A stretch of 10,973 nucleotides of DNA from Bifidobacteriaceae bacterium NR021 (GTDB taxonomy: Bacteria; Actinomycetota; Actinomycetes; Actinomycetales; Bifidobacteriaceae): positions 468,631-479,603 of the forward strand of contig NQOP01000002.1 of assembly GCA_003585845.1 (NCBI GenBank). Reading direction: 5' to 3'. Below the pieces are notes generated by a model. That model was not told where the DNA came from and did not search any database. It was given only the letters and a program-made list of their open reading frames with translations. How positions within the stretch are numbered: position 1 is the stretch's first letter; each line of letters opens with the position of its first letter. Positions 8,775 through 10,973 of the stretch are shown here, in pieces. The position numbers and the translations under genes were made by a program.

Positions 8775-8780
8775 TAAAAT
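8775..8780 (+). promoter_or_regulatory. Candidate -10 for a leaderless ABC transporter mRNA
   Basis: TAAAAT matches the -10 consensus at five of six bases and ends six bases before the ATG at 8787, so transcription would be expected to start at or next to the start codon. No Shine-Dalgarno sequence precedes that ATG, and no good -35 is visible. The upstream terminator means this operon needs its own promoter. Confidence 0.4.
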
Positions 8781-8786
8781 TTAGTT

Positions 8787-10010
8787 ATGTTAGAAATAAG
8801 AAATATGACAAAAAGCTACGGAGAACAATTAGTAGTAAATAATGTTTCTTTTGTAGCAGAAGATGGTAAAGTTACAGGATTTGTTGGGTCTAACGGTTCA
8901 GGAAAATCAACTGCACTGTATTGTGCACTGGGACTAATGAAAACCAATAGCGGCAGAGCCTACTTCGATGGCATTCCTTATGAGGGTCTTCAATCTCCAA
9001 TTGAAACAGTCGGTTCTGTGTTAGATATAAAGATTGAAGATTATAACAGAAGCGCTATTAATCATCTCAACGCTTTCGCAGCTGTTTATGGCATACCAAA
9101 AAGTCGCGTATTAGAAGTTCTGAATATTGCCGGAATCAGCTCCATAAAAAATATGGATATTAAATCAATGTCAGCCGGCATGCGTAAACGACTATCAGTT
9201 GCAACAGCGTTATTAGCAGATCCTCACAACCTTATTCTAGACGAGCCTTTCCACGGGTTAGATGCTGACGGCATTAGATGGATGAGAGATTTGTGTAAAT
9301 ATTATGCAAGACGCGGCGGAGCTGTATTGCTAAGTTCGAACACAATTAGTGAAATTGCTAACGTTGCAGACAACTTGGTTATTATTGCACATGGCAACAT
9401 TTTGCAGCAAACTACTACTAAAGAATTTATTGAATTTTATTCGCAATATGCTTCAGTTAGAGTTATAACTCCAGAACCTGAAAAGCTTCTTGACATCATG
9501 CAGTCACAGTATAGAGAGTGCACTGTTACTAAAGTTGTTCACAAAAACGATGATGTTCAAGCCGGCACGGCTTTTGTTATAAATAACGCAGATATTACAT
9601 CTTTATCTCAAAGTTTTGCCAATAAACAATTGATTACTTACCAAATCAATAATGAACACATTCCCTTAGAGGACGCTTATTTAGCAATGACTGCTAAGCA
9701 TGCAAGATTCGTATCCATGCCTACTAGCGCATATAAGAGCATGGAAAACGGCGCGACTGCTCAAACTCAATATATGCAGCAACAGCAGATGCAATATGTT
9801 CAGACGCAACCTGCGCAACCTGTACAACCTGCGCAACCTACGCAACCTACGCAACCTACGCAACCTACAGCGCGACACAGTCAACAATACAGGCAATCGC
9901 AATACGACCAACAACAATATGCACATCCGCAATTTGCGCAATCTCTAAAAGAACAAAAAACGCAATATATTCCACAATCGCAACAGAGCATTCAGGGAGA
10001 AGCACGATGA
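8787..10010 (+). CDS. ABC transporter ATP-binding protein with Gln-rich C-terminal tail
   Basis: This is the ATPase of an ABC-2-type exporter, expected to sit on the cytoplasmic face with the permease encoded next. The nucleotide-binding domain covers about residues 1-215. It has Walker A GSNGSGKST (34-42), a degenerate signature MSAGMRKRLS (128-137), Walker B LILDEP (149-154) and the D-loop GLDADG (157-162). The switch-loop histidine normally found in SSH is Asn185 (LLSSN), and no Q-loop glutamine is seen near VGSVLD (75-80). A small domain (about 220-315) is followed by an unusual low-complexity tail (about 325-407), rich in Gln with Pro, Tyr and Ser, including TQP/AQP/VQP triplets at 340-361. 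Typical members of this family end near 300 residues. Lysine codons are mostly AAA (15 of 19), unlike vly. It overlaps the permease by ATGA. The substrate is unknown; peptide, lantibiotic or lipid export is typical of relatives. Confidence 0.9.
   Translation: MLEIRNMTKSYGEQLVVNNVSFVAEDGKVTGFVGSNGSGKSTALYCALGLMKTNSGRAYFDGIPYEGLQSPIETVGSVLDIKIEDYNRSAINHLNAFAAVYGIPKSRVLEVLNIAGISSIKNMDIKSMSAGMRKRLSVATALLADPHNLILDEPFHGLDADGIRWMRDLCKYYARRGGAVLLSSNTISEIANVADNLVIIAHGNILQQTTTKEFIEFYSQYASVRVITPEPEKLLDIMQSQYRECTVTKVVHKNDDVQAGTAFVINNADITSLSQSFANKQLITYQINNEHIPLEDAYLAMTAKHARFVSMPTSAYKSMENGATAQTQYMQQQQMQYVQTQPAQPVQPAQPTQPTQPTQPTARHSQQYRQSQYDQQQYAHPQFAQSLKEQKTQYIPQSQQSIQGEAR
9805..9867 (+). repeat. 9-bp in-frame tandem repeat in the ABC ATPase tail
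   Basis: Seven consecutive 9-bp units of the form CGCAACCTA/G occupy these 63 bases. The last four are identical (CGCAACCTA), the first two are CGCAACCTG, and the third is TACAACCTG. Each unit encodes a (T/A/V)QP-type triplet, so gain or loss of units would change the tail by three residues without breaking the frame. The stretch on both sides is Gln-rich but not perfectly periodic. Confidence 0.95.
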
Positions 10011-10973
10011 ACGCATCAACTATGAATAGCCAAAATGCAGTAAATATGAACCAAATGCAAGCACAGATGCAATTTTCTGCATCTTTAAAAAGAAACACAC
10101 GCTACCATTTAACTTTTGCTAATGTGCTTAAGTCTGAAACAATTAAGTTAGCATACGCAAAGTTTACATGGTGGTGCACAGCACTGTTTATAATATTTCC
10201 AATTATTTCCGCATCCTTACTGTCATCTATTATTCACGCGTTTATTCCTGCAGGAATGAGTCCGTCTATACTATTAGCTCAAGGATATCAATCTGCGCCA
10301 TCATGCAGCGGAATGTATAGATCAAATGGTTTCATGCTTGCCAGTGACTGCAATGGAAAACAACATTTTATTGACGCTGTAAAAAACGCTGCGTCATTAT
10401 TTTGCATTCCGCTCGCGCTATCTGCACTTATAATCGTCATTGTTTTCGCAAGCAAAGCTGCAACTCAAGATCGCAAAAGAGGATCTATAAGAAGCTCTGT
10501 TATTGCAGTCCCACGAAGAAACCTACTTATATTTGCAAGATTAACTGTCGTAGTATTTTATGCATTCATTATGCAAATAATTTCTATGATTGTATTAAAT
10601 ATAGCTCTTTCAGCTATATTCTCTGATTTTTATATGCCATTTGACCCACAAAGAAAATGTCTATTTAGCATATCAATTGCAACGATGATTCTTTCAGCAA
10701 TATGCATGGTTTTGTTTGCAATTATGGGCTACGGAATAGGTTTAATATGCAAATCTGCAGCTGCTGGAACTTTATGGCTTATACTATCGCAGATGGCTAT
10801 TGCTTCAATAATTGTTGTTACATTAATAAGTAGCATAATTAATTACGTTACACATTTTTCTGCACTATATCCATATGCCTTATACAGTTCATACGGCATG
10901 TCCAACCCTTTGATGTTACTTACTTCAGATCCTGCAGTTACAGGTTCGTTGAGTATTTTACAAATGTTGCCAT
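10007..10973 (+). CDS. ABC-2-type transporter permease, 3' end outside the window
   Basis: This partial gene (322 codons, open at the window end) encodes the membrane partner of the preceding ATPase. Its ATG overlaps the ATPase stop as ATGA, and AGGGAGA at 9994-10000 is a good ribosome binding site, which supports this start. Predicted membrane segments by hydrophobicity are about 54-78, 129-149, 175-205, 219-247 and 252-280. Charged residues (K150, R156-R158, R162, R170-R171) after the second segment fit a cytoplasmic loop. The 79-128 loop should be outside and carries two cysteines (C100, C115) that could form a disulfide. The first 25 residues are hydrophilic and rich in Met, Asn and Gln, echoing the Gln-rich ATPase tail. 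No closer family or substrate is recognisable. Most alternative-frame openings within it are shadows. Confidence 0.85.
   Translation, partial: MNASTMNSQNAVNMNQMQAQMQFSASLKRNTRYHLTFANVLKSETIKLAYAKFTWWCTALFIIFPIISASLLSSIIHAFIPAGMSPSILLAQGYQSAPSCSGMYRSNGFMLASDCNGKQHFIDAVKNAASLFCIPLALSALIIVIVFASKAATQDRKRGSIRSSVIAVPRRNLLIFARLTVVVFYAFIMQIISMIVLNIALSAIFSDFYMPFDPQRKCLFSISIATMILSAICMVLFAIMGYGIGLICKSAAAGTLWLILSQMAIASIIVVTLISSIINYVTHFSALYPYALYSSYGMSNPLMLLTSDPAVTGSLSILQMLP

Noticed and set aside
9805..9867. Repeat array as a possible CRISPR
   Set aside because: The units are 9 bp, contiguous and without spacers, and lie within a coding frame.
9681..9948. Overlapping open frames on both strands rich in Arg/Leu or Asn/Leu repeats
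   Set aside because: They are other-frame readings of the 9-bp repeat within the ABC ATPase tail, which stays open in several frames because the unit is a multiple of three.
10402..10626. 74-codon frame inside the permease
   Set aside because: It is in a different frame from the permease, which starts at 10007 with a ribosome binding site and shows clear membrane segments. The short frame is a shadow.
8787..10973. The ABC operon as a dedicated vaginolysin exporter
   Set aside because: Vaginolysin has a complete Sec signal peptide and is separated by a strong terminator. Adjacency alone does not support a shared function.

Overview
The window looks like a chromosomal segment of Gardnerella (G. 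vaginalis or a close relative in the Bifidobacteriaceae). The anchor is the 516-codon gene at 7090-8640, which I recognise as vaginolysin, the secreted cholesterol-dependent cytolysin of this genus. Its family motifs can be read directly. Moderately AT-rich coding DNA, very AT-rich intergenic DNA and a DUF2469 gene of actinobacterial type agree with this.

Left part (1-6593, all on the minus strand). In transcription order, the gatC-gatA-gatB operon (6593 to 3219) encodes the tRNA-dependent amidotransferase that makes Gln-tRNA(Gln) and/or Asn-tRNA(Asn). A 249-bp gap with a large hairpin separates it from a GNAT-type acetyltransferase gene. That gene overlaps a small DUF2469 gene through a TAATG junction. 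After a 91-bp gap comes a GTG-started FAD-dependent oxidoreductase resembling UDP-galactopyranose mutase or protoporphyrinogen oxidase-like proteins.

Centre (6594-8640). A 496-bp AT-rich divergent region separates gatC from vaginolysin. It carries an extended -10 promoter candidate and, between that and the start codon, a near-perfect 18-bp tandem duplication. Vaginolysin has a Sec signal peptide, a CD59-recognition motif, a proline-substituted undecapeptide and the Thr-Leu cholesterol pair. It uses AAG for 29 of 33 lysines, unlike the ABC gene beside it. A strong intrinsic terminator follows.

Right part (8787 to the window end, plus strand). A two-gene ABC-2-type exporter begins here: an ATPase and a permease joined by an ATGA overlap, with the permease running off the window. 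The ATPase is the oddest protein in the window. Its switch-loop histidine is an asparagine, and it ends in a roughly 80-residue Gln-rich tail built partly on a 9-bp tandem DNA repeat. The permease also starts with a Gln/Met/Asn-rich stretch. The ATPase gene lacks a visible ribosome binding site and has a -10-like hexamer placed as expected for a leaderless mRNA.

Most of the window is recognisable housekeeping or known virulence content. I see no mobile element, CRISPR array, tRNA or rRNA. The parts most likely to hold undescribed biology are the Q-rich-tailed transporter and the repeat in the vaginolysin upstream region.
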